Shown: positions 11,206 to 23,375, numbered from the stretch's first letter. The stretch: 64,000 bases of DNA from Gossypium raimondii (GCF_025698545.1 NC_068569.1:4712001-4776000); one strand, 5' to 3'. Numbers and translations: made by a program. Notes: generated by a model from the sequence alone, not told the origin.

Positions 11206-11826
11206 TGTTAGTTCAAAACTCCGGTAAGGAAAATCTCGAACACACAATCGAAACTCGAACAGAAAAAGAAGAAATAGGACAGGCTCCAAGGCGTGTATCA
11301 AGCCACTATCTTTAAGGTTATATTCGCTTCACCTACCTTCTTGTGCAAATGAGTTCCAAGCAAATTAACCTCGAGGATACAATGAAGCCAATGACTATTT
11401 GCGTTTTGCACTGATGAGAATAATCCACTATGCACTGAGTAATGTATAACAAAAAACTCAATTTCTACAAAGGATTTCTGTAGTAATACTTTATAGAATA
11501 ATCTAATAATATTAGAAAATGAATGAAGGAAATAAAGAATATTAGAATTTGTTGATATCTTTCCAAATGAAATCTCATTCCTATTTATAGGAATTTTCAT
11601 GTCTCTTCATAGAGACATTTTCAATAGATATCTCTATGAATAAATAAATAATAATTATTCATTTAATTTTGTAACTATTTAAATAATATTTTATGAATAG
11701 TTATAATTCTTTTAAAAATCAAATGATATAACTTTTGACCAATGACCAAAAGATTTATTTTTGATTAATTACACCCATTCATTTATAATTCTTGGGATAC
11801 TATAAATATTTGAAAATATTCAAATA
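11206..11826 (-). repeat. 5' LTR of the Copia element
   Basis: The upstream repeat for the minus-strand element. A TATA box (CTATAAATAG, about 11580-11590) would drive transcription toward gag. Its outer end is mutated (TATTTGAATA instead of TGTTGGAACA), so it no longer begins with TG. The boundary is fixed by the ATATT target duplication at 11827-11831. Confidence 0.92.
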
Positions 11827-11831
11827 ATATT

Positions 11832-13123
11832 TTATTAATAAATTAAATTATAAAATAATAAATGTAAAATTAAATAATTTATGAAACAAAAGGCGAAGGG
11901 GGAGTTGAGGCGAGTTTAGAAACGTGAAGTTGAGACAAATGGCGTATGGAAGTAGTCTATCTGGTGGGGCAGGGGAAATCCAGGAGTGACCAATGGAAGT
12001 GAAACGCGTGGAAGAAGCTTAGCCAGAACAGAGACGATTTTATTAGGGTCTGAAAATTAGTGGGAGAGAGATGAGAGGGTTGTCATTTTCAATTGGGAGG
12101 TGGAGCCCAGCCCTTGTAGAGATTAATGGAGAAAGGTGCATTTTTGTTTTCTAGGCTTCATCATAATAATGCTTGACAACAACAGTAAAGGCAATTCGAA
12201 GTTGGGGGTTCACACCTCACCCTTCAATCAATTATTCCATTTTTCGTCTTCACTTTTCTTTCCCTCCTTTTCAATATATTTTGTCTTCATTTTCAAATAT
12301 ATAAATTATACACTAAAACCAATCCTTATCTCATAATAGTCTCATTATTATAGGATGATGTGAAACCATGAAACTTCTTACCACTTTACCATTCTAACGG
12401 GCTACGCAAATGCATTTGTTTTCTACTTGTCCAAATCCATAGGTTTCGTTGTATGTTTTTCTCTTTCGAAAATAACACGTTGATTAAAAAAGAGGGAAGA
12501 TTAGAGAGGAGAGCAATGGTGGGTGGTGTCTGCCTCTGCTTTGGCCGGTGGTTACCATTGGGTTGCATAGGTCCTATCTGACCACAGTCGTCACCTTGCG
12601 AGAGCAAAGATCCTTTGTGACTTAGGAATCAATGCTTTTGAACAATGCTAAATGCGCTTATGAATTTGGGGTTTGATTCCTTCTTGTTGTCGCTTGATTG
12701 GAGGAGAAGGTGGGGATGCTGCTCCCTGTGTTCCTGTGTTTCCAGCCTTGGGTTTTATTCGGTCTCTGGTTTCGATTACACACACATATATATTCGCTTA
12801 TCAGTGATAATTTTCACGACCAGAAGACAGTGCATTCCAATTTATGATCCATTAAAAAAGAAAAAGGACGGATATGGGAACCCCGTCCATCAAATGGCTA
12901 AAACCATTGGAAGAAACTTTAAGAACAAAACCCTTCCTTCCATTTTCCAAAATTGGTTCAAACCAAGTTTAAAACACCATCTATCAACTCAAATTGTACA
13001 AGTTCTGACCTGTAATTTAAACAACATAAGAAACTGCAAGTAATAAATCACATGCCAACCGCAAGTCAATGGTGGTGAAACTTATGGGTACATTTAGTAA
13101 AAATCTTGGGATCTGGAAATAAT
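11832..13123. other. Intergenic plus the 3' untranslated region of ARL1
   Basis: A segment at about 11885-12130 is richer in G and purines (GGGGGAGTTGAGG, GGGAGAGAGATGAGAGGG) than its surroundings. I see no coding sequence with a recognisable motif. The part next to 13123 must include the ARL1 3' UTR. Short open frames at 12386-12607 and 12645-13043 have no family match and look like chance. Confidence 0.4.
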
Positions 13124-15530
13124 TTAGCCACCTCCTGATTTGAGAGTATTACTTAACCTGCATAACAGTTTACTACATTAGATGGAACCACCACTCTCTC
13201 AATAAAATTTCAGCAATAAGTATATCAGCACCATAAATGATTATAGAGCTGCTGTGCCTGTGATCATGAGTAAATTTAAAAATTTTATGTTCTTATTAAT
13301 ATTTATGATCATGTTCCCGCAAAAGCTTTTAATTTTTTTAATGAAATGATATGCCTTCGCATTGATATCTGATTTGACTAAGCATCTATAACAGATTACC
13401 ATTCTTGTTGCTTTTAAATTTCCCTAAATTTTCCTAGTTTTGTCATTGTTTTTAGAAAGTTCCCCTTGAAAGCACAAATACAGAACCCTAAATCAGCAAC
13501 GCCTCCATATTATCATAAAGCAGGGAACCCTATAGTCACTCACACTCAACAACAGTTCCTATAAAAACCTACATCCCAATGTAAACTAAGTTTGATACTA
13601 AACAACTATCATGACTAGATACTAGACCAGACATAAACTTCTTGAAAGGTACCATAAGCAGTTGTGTTACTAGAGATAAACAAAGAAGCTGTACTTACCA
13701 GTCCATGCCCTCAAAAAGTCCTTCACCCTTGACTGCACATGTTTTAAATATTGCCCACTGACGGTTTTTTAATTTGTGCAACTCCAAAGCCTCGGTCACG
13801 GCAGCAGCATCAAGCGCACCAGGTAGATCCTGTTCATTTTGAACAAATGTGTTTTAAAATTGTAAAACTTGAAAGACCAAGATCATGGAAATCTTGTCCT
13901 ATGCAGAGTAGAACATTTTACAACTACTTTTGCAGCTTTGAATGGTAGAGCATAGAGCAAATGTAGTGTTCACCTGCTTGTTAGCAAAAATTAGGGCTAT
14001 TGCACCTTTAAGTTCATCCTCCTGCCCAACAGTTTAATGATTCAGTCAGCATCTACCATATGACATTAAAAGAGTTACAGAGGAGTTGAGGGAGACATGA
14101 CTAGCCAGTTTAGACATAAGAATACCTCTAAAATGGCATGAAATTCTTCCTTGGCTATTCCAATTCTATCAGTGTCACTTGAATCAACAACATAAATTAT
14201 TGCTTGTGTATTTGGGAAATAGCATCTCCAATATGGCCTGTAAAAGATGCAGATTAAAAAGAAAAGTGGAAGACGAGTGTTGGAGGGTGGTGAAGACAAT
14301 CGGCGTATTCAACAAGCAGCAAATTGCCCGATGAAAGGACTAAAATCATCACAAAGAAAGCAAATTGGCAATGAAAAATTCCGAAAAACAAAACTCCTTC
14401 CTGAGTAAATAAATGAAAAATGATGAATCTTCTTTCAACTCTCCTTATTGTCCAGCTAAAGAGCAGCCAGAAAAACCCACAAGATATTCCCATATCAGAA
14501 TTAAATAAATAGAGGAAGCAAAGTAACTTAGAGGTTGCATCTCCATTAGTTAGAAGACACACCACAACAGTTAAAGCTACTTTAACAAATCAATTGAAAA
14601 TCTCATCTGTACCAAAAGTGTTGGGATGTTTCCTTGAGAAAACAAAGCTTAAAAACAAGTACCTGATGCTTGTCTGACCACCTGCAAAAAAACAAAACTA
14701 TATTTGATTTAAACTGGAACAAAGAGTTAAATGAATGTTACAACTTTATAGAATCTCACAGCTGATAAGCAAAACGGAGCTACATGTTTAAACTCAACAA
14801 CAGAAACAATTTCTCTGTAAATTCAAGCCACAAAAGTTTGTGCTGATATAATCTTATACAATTCAAACTGTAACTAAATTCCCAAAGGCCTTGTGGCAAA
14901 TGCCAATGCAAGCAGGCCAACCAGATAACTATAGGATCAAAAATGAAATTCAATGATTCAATTTTAAGTAAAAGGATTAAGGCAAATTTCAATGATTCGA
15001 TAAATTAAATTGAACTCCATTTGTATAAACTACATCAGCTGCTATTTCAGATTTATTAACGTTAACTTACCTAAATCCCATACTTGAAACTTGATGTTGT
15101 TGTATTGTACAGTCTCTACATTAAACCCAATCGCTGCAAAAAAAGAGTTCAAAAAAAATGGCGCATCGAAGCTGTCAGTCATTTAGAAAAAAAATGAAAA
15201 CCCAAAACAAGAATGATAAAGAAGAATTGAGAGAGTAGCCGGCAAAGGCAAACCTACTTGGAATTGTAGAGACTACCTCACCCATCTGAAGCCGATCTGT
15301 TGGAAGATGATCAAAATAATAATTAAAAAAAATATGGAATAAATAACACCCAAAATTAGAAAATAAAGAGGAAAAATGGAAAAGAAATAAAAGCGATAGG
15401 CTTGTTTAGGAAAGATCGAAAGGCTACAGAGAATAGTAGTTTTGCCAGCATTGTCAAGACCCAGTACGAGAATTCGAGCTTCTCTGTTACCGAACAGAGA
15501 GGAGAACATCCGAGTAAAAACAATACCCAT
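13124..15530 (-). CDS. ARL1: ADP-ribosylation factor-like GTPase ARL1 (ARF3 of Arabidopsis)
   Basis: A small Golgi/trans-Golgi GTPase that recruits golgin-type effectors in vesicle traffic. Eight exons: 15428-15530, 15258-15296, 15071-15133, 14663-14681, 14126-14237, 13974-14021, 13699-13829 and 13124-13157. They join in frame to 182 residues, the usual ARL1 length. The start [19 protein letters not shown] keeps the N-terminal Gly2 used for myristoylation. Nucleotide-binding motifs are GLDNAGKTT (P-loop), the PTIGFN switch I split across exons 2 and 3, WDLGGQ (switch II), NKQD and the C(A) loop [10 protein letters not shown]. The protein ends [10 protein letters not shown]. Exon 4 is only 19 bp (GGQTSI). 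All introns have GT-AG borders. I chose the ATG at 15530 over the upstream in-frame ATG at 15566 because the myristoylation Met-Gly must be N-terminal. Confidence 0.97.
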
Positions 15531-18500
15531 TTCTTCCCTGTTGATTCCTTTAGCAATTGCTACCACTAATTACCGATCTAACACAGATTCTAAGCTACTT
15601 TAGTTTTAGTGTCGCAAGTAGTATTTACAAAAATCCAGCTTTATTTGTTTTTGTTAATCGTTATTTACATATTTATCTTAATTTTAAAAATAAAAATTGT
15701 TTGTGTAAAGGAAAAGAATTAGGAACGTTACGTACCTAAATACTAATTAATAGTTGTATTTTTTTAGAATAAGAATAGTGTATAAATGAGGTATTGATAA
15801 TCATAAATTACTAAAGGATAATAATTATCAAGCTTAATGATATTAGGCCTAAATAGCTTAGGAGCGTTATTAAGTTTATCATATTTATATTATTAAATTA
15901 TATTACTATTCTTAATATATATTATTAACTCTAAATTTAATTATTTAGTCGAGCTCGAATATTCAGGTTTGAGCTACTCAAAGGTCATACCATCCTTCTA
16001 AATCTTAATGCTTGCTTGAAATATGAAAGGATATGGACAATTTAAAAAGTGGGTTTAGAAAAAAAAATTAAAAGCTTGAACTTAGATTTTAGCATTCAAG
16101 GCTAAAACTTTACTCGTCTATTTTATAGTTTTGCAATGTATTTTTATTTTATTATGCATTTTATATTATATAACATAATACTATATAAAGATTAAAATAT
16201 ACTTTTTAACTATTACAATATTCAAGGCAAGGGTGAGGAAGCCTGAGTTTAAACTCGTACTTTGTACATACCACACGACTCTAAAAAATAGTTAAGTTGT
16301 CTATATTTCAAAATTTAATAAAAAAACATCTACAAAATTAAATGTTAAATAAAAAATAGTATATATATTTAATTATAGGCTATTCCTAAAATGAATTTAG
16401 ATTAAATATTCATAAAATATACCAATTATGTATATAAATAGCCCCGAATGAGAAGCTGTGATTTTGTCGGAAAAAGAAAAAGAAAATCTCCTGCATACCA
16501 GGCTTTCAAATAGAAAAGTGGCAACAGACTAAAACATAAACCCCATTTGATATAAGGCTCGTTAATGTCTTAGTTGTCATGCCCAACTCAGATCCAAATC
16601 AAAGAATAGTGCAACACCCTGAATCCAACCATTTTTAACAAAATCGAACATCCCATTTCATTAGTAGAAAGACATCATATGCAGCTGGAGCTTAGATCCT
16701 GTGCAAAATGAAAGGCCAAAACTTGTACAAGAAAAGGACTCGGTTCTAAATTTAAAACAGAATTAAACAATGTTAGGGTTAAGCTTATGCGGTTACTGAC
16801 CACAGACCACTCCATTAATGTTGTTTTAGGATGGGTGCGAGAGAAAGATTCTCGTCTGTAACTTTGACAGTTTACCTATGATAGTTGGAAGTATCGTGGA
16901 GCGTGAGAGTTCCCTTCCCAATCATTGCTTACCCAACGATGAGACCATGGCAACAAGTTGACGAGATAAAACCCCTCTGTAAGCCAACTACTAGTCTCTG
17001 ATGTAAGAGAAACCTGCCAAATGCTGCTCTTAGTTTCCCTAATAGCTTTCTTTATCCGAACTCTAAGGGTGAAGCCGTGAAGGGGGAAAGGCCGCCATAA
17101 GCAACAACATTAGTATCACCCAAAATATGCCAAGGTCGTAGGTTGCATGGTTGCGAGACTGACTCCACCAAGATGAGGTCAAAGCTGCTGTTGGACCCCA
17201 CAAAACACCAATTGATGCCAAAGAGAAAATCCCAACTAGGGAAACCAACAAAGTGACTTTTAAAGAGGGCATCGAGTAGGAAGATCCATTGACTCTCATG
17301 CTAGCCCTTGATGTCGTTGAAGAAAAACAATGGAGAGGACCATAAGCTCCAAGTATCCCGTAGCAATAAGAAAAAAGAGAAACGAGCACCGACCAAGTGA
17401 TCGAAAAATAGAGGGACAAGAAACTTGAGGGAGAGGGCAGAGTTGTGGCGACCTACAAAGCTACCTATCACTTAAGCGGCAAAGAGACAATGAAGGACCA
17501 AAGCCTCAAGAATGCAAAATGAGAGAGAAAGATCCACTCGAGAGTCCTAACTAGGGTAGATCCACTCGTTGGCGGAAAGCCCTCTAAAAAATTTGAAAAA
17601 AAATCATCAAGTCCTTCAAAAGTTTTGAAAATTTTATTTAGACCCTAAAATCCATGAAAATTTTAATTAAGCTTACAAATGTTTTGAAAATATTAATTAA
17701 AACCCTCTAATTTTTTTAAAAAAATTCTCATTAATTTCATCAAAATTTTTAAATTTTTTAATTGAACTCCAAAACTGATCACATTTCGCACTGGATAAAC
17801 CCAATTCAATAATCATTCATCTACTGCACATTAATTCGAAAAAAGAAGAACAGTTTGTTATTTTAATGCCATTTCACTAATTTGAAAAAAAAAGAAGAAA
17901 GGAAACTTTACTAAATTATTTTCTATATCTGCTATCCAACACTTGTCCACGACAAATTATTTAAAAGTAGGTGAAGTTTCTTCCCATTTACGGAGCTTCC
18001 GTCTCTCTTCCAAATAACAGTTGGCTTCCATGAGAGTTGAAGATCACAGATTGTACTAAGACTGTCCTTGCACTTAGCATGTTCCTCAGTCAACACCTCT
18101 TACGGAAATATCTCCACTTTGAAAACTTGGCCAAATAATAGTGAAACTAGGGTAGGGAATTAATTTAAAGAAGCAATGGTGGCGTCGAGTCGCCGCGCAG
18201 TTGGGAGTTGGGACAGGAGCACACCCCCACCCCAGCTGCTTAAGGTTTGCTTTAATTAATGGTGAGCACGTGACCCTGTGAGGTTGCCGCCAAGCAAGAA
18301 ATAGAGAAAAACTGCTGACTTTGCATTTCATACTTTTGTGAATCAACAACGTTCCGTTTCCCTTCCTCTTTCGGGGATGACAGCTTTTTTACGAGCGGCA
18401 CTAAAATTAGAACTCTTTTGAGGAATATGTCCTTTGCTTTGATTTGTGTCATTTTCTTCCTTTCCTTTATTCCTCTACAAGTACTTTAAAAGTGAAATTT

Positions 18501-19073
18501 ATAATTCGTAAAAACAAAAGATCATTATTCCCATCAAAATTTTTATATATCATATTCTTTGTACTAGCAAACGGCTCAAAACGGTTGATTTCTGTGCAAC
18601 GACAGGCTAATAATAATTATAGGGTATAATTAAAGGTCCATTTCCATGTACTTTCCATTTTGCTCTTGTTTATCAGGCCTTGGCCAATACTCCACTTGGG
18701 ACTTGAGTTTGCTATAGTTGGCAGGCAAGCAAGCGTATCCAGACTTTCAGTAATTAATGAACTTTGTTGTTATGGTCTCGCAGTAAAATATAGCTGGTTA
18801 CTGATGACACGATGAACTATAAGTTGCTTTGTCTTATGGAAATTGGATGTGGATTTGGGAAGAGAACTCACTCACTTCTAATTTATGTTCTCATCAAAAT
18901 TTACATTTTCCGACTATCAAAATCGAACAACTTCTCTGGACAGAGAAAGCAATCAAGCAAAAAAGATAAAGGAAAAAAGAAGAAGAAGAAGAAAAAAAGT
19001 GAAATTTCTCTCACCCTCTGCGAAGAGGGACCAAATTGAAAAAAAGAAAAGAAAAAGGAAAGCAAGTAAGCAA
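15531..19073. other. Intergenic region without a supported gene
   Basis: The first about 100 bp are the ARL1 5' leader and promoter. At 15900-16440 the sequence is AT-rich. The part at 16440-17580 has more balanced composition and an open frame of 118 codons on the minus strand (17063-17419, hydrophobic), which I cannot assign. At 17580-17780 lies a degenerate array of AAATTTTGAAAATTTTA-like units, as in decayed plant retrotransposons. The stretch 18000-18650 has no motif. A purine run (AAGAAGAAGAAG) sits at about 18975-18995, just downstream of the GDU gene. Confidence 0.4.
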
Positions 19074-19664
19074 CTAAGAGCTAAGCTCACTGGTTTGATT
19101 TTGGTCTGGGGTTGGTTGGCTGTCATGGTTGTCATGGTTTTCAGAGTTGTCTGTTACTGTTGGAAATTGTTGATCGTCGTCGTCGTCGTCGTCGTCATCG
19201 CCACTCATCTCTCCTTTCACTTTCTCGCCACTTTCGTCTTTCTTTGATCCTTCCTTGTCATCATCAACCTTGCCATTTATATTACCACCGAAAGAGGAAG
19301 CTTTAGTGCATACAATTACAGGGGTAGCCAAGAACGTGGGTTTCTCTTCACCGGCCATTATCACCAGAATCTTCTCCTCATAAACCTTCACCTGCTTGGT
19401 TGAGTCGCCCTCATTTTCACCACTTTCGACATCCCTTTCGACATCACCTCCTTCACTGTTGTTGTCCAAACGACCAGAAAGCCGCCAGTAGGAACAAGCT
19501 AAGATCAAGAGAGCAAAAGCAATGAGGCCCAGCATCGCTGCTAGGCCACCAAAGAGGTAAGGCACGGGAGAGTGCCATGGAGAGCGTGGTTGCCCCATTG
19601 CTGGTGGTGACATTGAGGGCATAGCTGCTGTTTCTACTGTGTTAACGCTGCTAATTGGTCTCAT
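19074..19664 (-). CDS. GDU: GLUTAMINE DUMPER (GDU) family membrane protein
   Basis: A single-exon gene for 196 residues. GDU proteins are small plant membrane proteins that stimulate amino-acid export and bind LOG2-type ubiquitin ligases. Visible features are a Pro/Ser-rich N-terminus ending SPWHSPVPYLFGG, one membrane helix (about residues 35-58, LAAMLGLIAFALLILACSYW), and the family signature VIMAG at residues 101-105 inside ILVIMAGEEKPTFLATPV. The C-terminal tail is acidic and contains nine consecutive Asp (146-154), encoded by a GAC repeat at about 19173-19200. The tail is longer than the VIMAG region needs and hydrophilic, as in other GDUs. The start is the first ATG after the TATA box at about 19790. 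No intron is needed. Confidence 0.95.
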   Translation of the reverse strand: MRPISSVNTVETAAMPSMSPPAMGQPRSPWHSPVPYLFGGLAAMLGLIAFALLILACSYWRLSGRLDNNSEGGDVERDVESGENEGDSTKQVKVYEEKILVIMAGEEKPTFLATPVIVCTKASSFGGNINGKVDDDKEGSKKDESGEKVKGEMSGDDDDDDDDDQQFPTVTDNSENHDNHDSQPTPDQNQTSELSS

Positions 19665-19785
19665 TTTTAGTGTTTCTTTATAGACCTCGATTTCTTCTTG
19701 TTAACAGAGAAGGTGGTAGTTTGGTTGAGGTAGAGGAAAAGAAGGTGAAGAGTGTGAACCTGAAAAGCAGAGAAGGTGAGGACTG

Positions 19786-19795
19786 TTATTTATAA
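19786..19795 (-). promoter_or_regulatory. TATA box of the GDU gene
   Basis: CTTATAAATA on the minus strand, about 120 bp upstream of the GDU ATG. This leaves a 5' leader of roughly 90 bases. No other TATA-like element lies nearer. Confidence 0.65.
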
Positions 19796-22700
19796 GCAGA
19801 GAAAGTGAGGGAAATCTCAACCCCCCAAAAAAAAAAAAACTCTCACTGCTTTTTGATTAGGTTAGGGTCACGGACTAGGCCCTGTATACGTAGTTTTTTC
19901 ACTCTATTAACGATGGCCTGGTGCACTCTGATGTTGGCTCAGATCCTGGGCATCCCGGGAGTGACCCTAATGGACCATGGTGCGTTCTGATCGGGCCTGA
20001 AGGCTAGAAACATAGGACCCACGTTGCTGGTGTGGGTCCCCAAACCACCAATGGCAGCTCTGTGTCATGGGAGTATAAGCATATTAGGCAGTAGCATTTT
20101 CCTTCGGATAAATTTGTATTGGTTTTTATTTTTTATTTTGCCATTAAGATATAAAATAGTACACTAAGCTTAAAAAAGTTTTCCAAATATCTAACCTGAT
20201 TTGAAATTTTGTGGATGCTGATTCTATTATTTCATTTCAAATCTTTAAAGAGAGCCCATTTTCGTCCTTTACACACACACACAAAAATAAAATAAAACTA
20301 CATATATGCATAATATATATTCCCTTTTATAAAATGCAAATTTCAAATCCTTTAGTTTTAGTGCCCAAAAAATTCAGTGTTGGACCTAGATTCATGTTAA
20401 TCCAAAAGGCATTGATGCTTGAAGTGCTAACTCAACATCAATGCTCATGTTTTAATTTGGAATCAAGAATTAATCGATTTGGATCTAATCCTATGATGTT
20501 GCTGCTGCTAGCTACTCGCTGACACAAATTTAATTTTCATATATTGATTGTGAAACATTATTCTTTAGTATAGATCCCAGCAACATTTTGACTTAGTTGC
20601 TGATGACATGATAATAATAGGGAGATTGTGATTTGTATGTAATACACAATTTTTCTCTTTTCTTGTGAGTGTGACCGAATAATAGTCCATTCCTTTTATC
20701 ATTCCAATTTCTCTATAATTACATCATGACTTTTATATAAGAGAATTGTCCAATATCAACATAACCAAAATTATTAATTATGTTGAAATTTTAAATACAA
20801 TATAAGATGTAACATGCTTAAACATTATTGTTTCCACTATTTATAATAATATATGTATAAAAATTGTTACCAAATTACACTTGGGAATTAATATTTTACA
20901 TTCAAAATTAGCATAAATTAATCAGCAATCTCTTAATTTAGTGGTAAAAATATTGGTACGAGAGTTTGAGTTCAATTTCTAATAATTTCATCCGTACTCC
21001 CAATTATTAAAAGAAATTAGTGTAAATTGAGCAGTAAATTATTAAAATGCAACTTTCATGCTAATATTGCAAATCCACTGATGTGCAAAACTTTTAAAAT
21101 ACTTTTGGATTTGACAAATTGAATTTCAACTAATTTATATAAAATATATAATCTTTATTACATAATAAATGGAATCCACAAGAGAAATAAACCATTTATA
21201 TACTTTAAAAAGTTTTTAAGAAAAAACCCATTATGATTGAATATTAGTTGAATATATGGATGTCGTCATTGGAAGACAACATGTTGATATAGTGATAAGA
21301 ATGGGGCCAGCCTACACAACTGATTAATTTTGGTTTAATAGAAGAAAAGGAGAGTTGTTTACTTTCAAAGCCGACGATGGCTAGAAAATAAAGAGTGGTG
21401 AAACAAGGCATTGTGCAAGTAATTATAAGAGGGAAGGGCACTCAAGTGTTTTATGTGTACTTGTGGGGGGTCCATACCATATCTTAGCGCACTGAGTTCA
21501 AATTGCTGAGATCAACCACAATCATTTAATTAATAAGCAAGATAATAGTGAAAGCATTAGCTTTGTGGGTAAAGTGGGTGGCAATGGCATCACAACAATG
21601 TCTTATGTGGCTTACCTATTCATGTCTCGCTTGGGAAAGGAAAATCATTCTTCCAAATGTGCCTTCATCTCTATCTACTATTTTCCATAATCCCATCCCC
21701 ATATATTATGGTGAAAATGGTAAAGCTATAGGAAGTAGCAATAAGTCTCTAAGATCATACTGCAGTTAGGCTGCTACCTCTATAAAAAAAGATAAGATGC
21801 CTTTTTTAAATCATCTTAAGATAGGCCTACAGATCTATAATAAGTATTAATTGGTGATGATTGTTATTAAAACTGGGGCATATCAATCATGCCCTAAGGA
21901 TGAAAAAGGTGTGGGATTGTGTATTTGTTTAGTGTCAAAAACTGCAGTGGTATATTTTATGGATACGTAGAAAACTCAGATGCAAAATTAGCTGTACTTA
22001 CCAACGACACAATTAATAGAGAGATTAGCTGGAAAGAAGCATATGATAAGGATTTTCTAAATAGAAAATTTTATATATTCATCACACAATATATATGTGA
22101 ATCCTACAGTTTGCATATTGATTCACGGTTAAAAAAGAGTCAATGGCATGTGAACTGTTGAGTACTTGCCTTTCAAAAGTCAAAGAAAAAAAAACATTTG
22201 CTGTGATGATATGATATGATGAATGAGGTTGGGTTTTGAACACCATTTAATGGGTATAAACCTTACAGATCACCACTGCCACGCCTGCAAGAATGGTTGA
22301 CTCTGGTTGGACATTAAATGAAATGAAATTAGTTGAGTCACAGGAAATAGGTTAACCTGTGAAATTTGGTTGGACCAACAACTGCATTTGCACGAGCCCC
22401 CTCACCTTCCCCCCCTCTCTTCTATTTCTCTATGCTAAACTCATCATTCTGACAATGATTTCGCATTGACTAACATTTTAGACACGTCAGAGTCATCACT
22501 AATCAATTATTCACAGCTTACAGGTAAGATATTATTTTGATCAGTTACCTTCGCACTGCACCCATTGGCCTACATTTTTTTATTCAGGTATTCACTCACA
22601 CCCTCTCTTCATTGGATTTCAGCTTCAGCTTCAACTATGAAGGTAGTGGTAAATAATTGAGCAAAGAGATGGGGTCAGTGAACTGATGAAAGTAACCCAA

Positions 22701-23066
22701 CATAAAAAATATGGTAATGGGATCTGCCTTCCGTACATCAGCTCTACTGTACAAGAATTCATATGACAAATGCAGTATTCCCTACTTTTCCGTTCCGTAC
22801 CTTAGTAAGGCTGTGTTTATTAGGTACCCTCCTAAGTTGAAACCTGGAAACTATTCATGCACACAACATTAAAACTATAATATATCAAACATACCGTTTA
22901 ATATACGAAGCTAAATTCAAACATACCATCTAAGGCTCAAATAAACGGCAGAAATATTCAAACACAATTAATTAATGGACGACATAGCTAATTAGCTAAA
23001 CCTTGGGGGTTGGTGTGGTCTAATTAGCATTAATATTAAGTTTCCAAAAACTAAGCAAATGTAAAT
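19796..23066. other. Intergenic region without a supported gene
   Basis: The segment 19860-20060 upstream of GDU is GC-richer than the surroundings and probably belongs to its promoter. The rest is AT-rich with short open frames (20211-20522, 21548-21769, 21919-22161) that carry no recognisable domain and no splice pattern. No RNA gene was found by eye. Confidence 0.4.
20016..20040. promoter_or_regulatory. Inverted pair of TCP-type sites upstream of GDU
   Basis: GGACCCAC and GTGGGTCC form an 8-bp inverted repeat around a 9-base loop, about 230 bp upstream of the GDU TATA box. GGNCCCAC is the known core for TCP transcription factors. The motif is seen directly; a role in GDU expression is inference. 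Confidence 0.35.
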
Positions 23067-23375
23067 CTAGACAGGGTAATGTGTAATAAAAGTAGAAGGA
23101 ATTGGAGCAGGTAGAGGAGGAGAGATCAGGTGGAAGATGAGTGGGATGGGGACCCATCGGACACCTTTGGGAAATAGTCGAGGACAAAGAGGAATAATTG
23201 GTGCACTATCAAATAGTTGAAGACCCCACCGAGCTGGACTGGCGTTCGACCACACCATCATCAAGCACTTTATGCTTTTGCTTGCCACCCTCTCCGCCTG
23301 GGAGGTCCCATTGCTCTCGGACCTTGGCGCTTCGCACTTGGCCTCACCTCTCTTTCGTTGTTTGGATGAATTCAT
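23067..23375 (-). CDS. Possible small protein gene of unknown function
   Basis: An open frame of 102 codons, starting MNSSKQRKRGEAKCEAPRSE and ending PSTFITHYPV. The N-terminal half is charged and Ser-rich, the C-terminal half is hydrophobic and Pro-rich (LISPPLPAPIPS). It is less AT-rich than its flanks. A good TATA box (TATATAAAG, 23474-23482 on the minus strand) would give a leader of about 75-80 bases. There is no signal peptide at the start and I recognise no family. It could also be the first exon of a longer gene or a non-coding transcript. Confidence 0.35.
   Translation of the reverse strand: MNSSKQRKRGEAKCEAPRSESNGTSQAERVASKSIKCLMMVWSNASPARWGLQLFDSAPIIPLCPRLFPKGVRWVPIPLIFHLISPPLPAPIPSTFITHYPV

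Larger units (their letters stand above)
6134..11826 (-). mobile_element. Full-length Ty1/Copia LTR retrotransposon, degenerate
   Basis: A 5.7-kb element on the minus strand with two long terminal repeats (6134-6737 and 11206-11826) and target duplication ATATT (6129-6133 and 11827-11831). A polypurine tract (AAAATGGGGAGAGAT on the minus strand) sits directly beside the 3' LTR at 6738-6752. The internal order is gag, protease, integrase, reverse transcriptase, RNase H, and integrase before RT defines Copia. No canonical initiator-Met tRNA primer site (TGGTATCAGAGC) is seen after the 5' LTR; the gag ATG comes only about 20 nt after it. Several stops and frameshifts break the polyprotein, so this copy is not autonomous. 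Confidence 0.93.

Noticed and set aside
15528-15566. Upstream in-frame ATG of ARL1 ([12 protein letters not shown])
   Set aside because: ARL1 needs Met-Gly at its N-terminus for myristoylation; the downstream ATG gives [11 protein letters not shown] and the standard 182 residues.
17063-17419. 118-codon hydrophobic open frame on the minus strand
   Set aside because: No recognised motif, no signal for splicing or promoter, and it lies in a region with decayed repeat character. Composition alone is not enough to call a gene.
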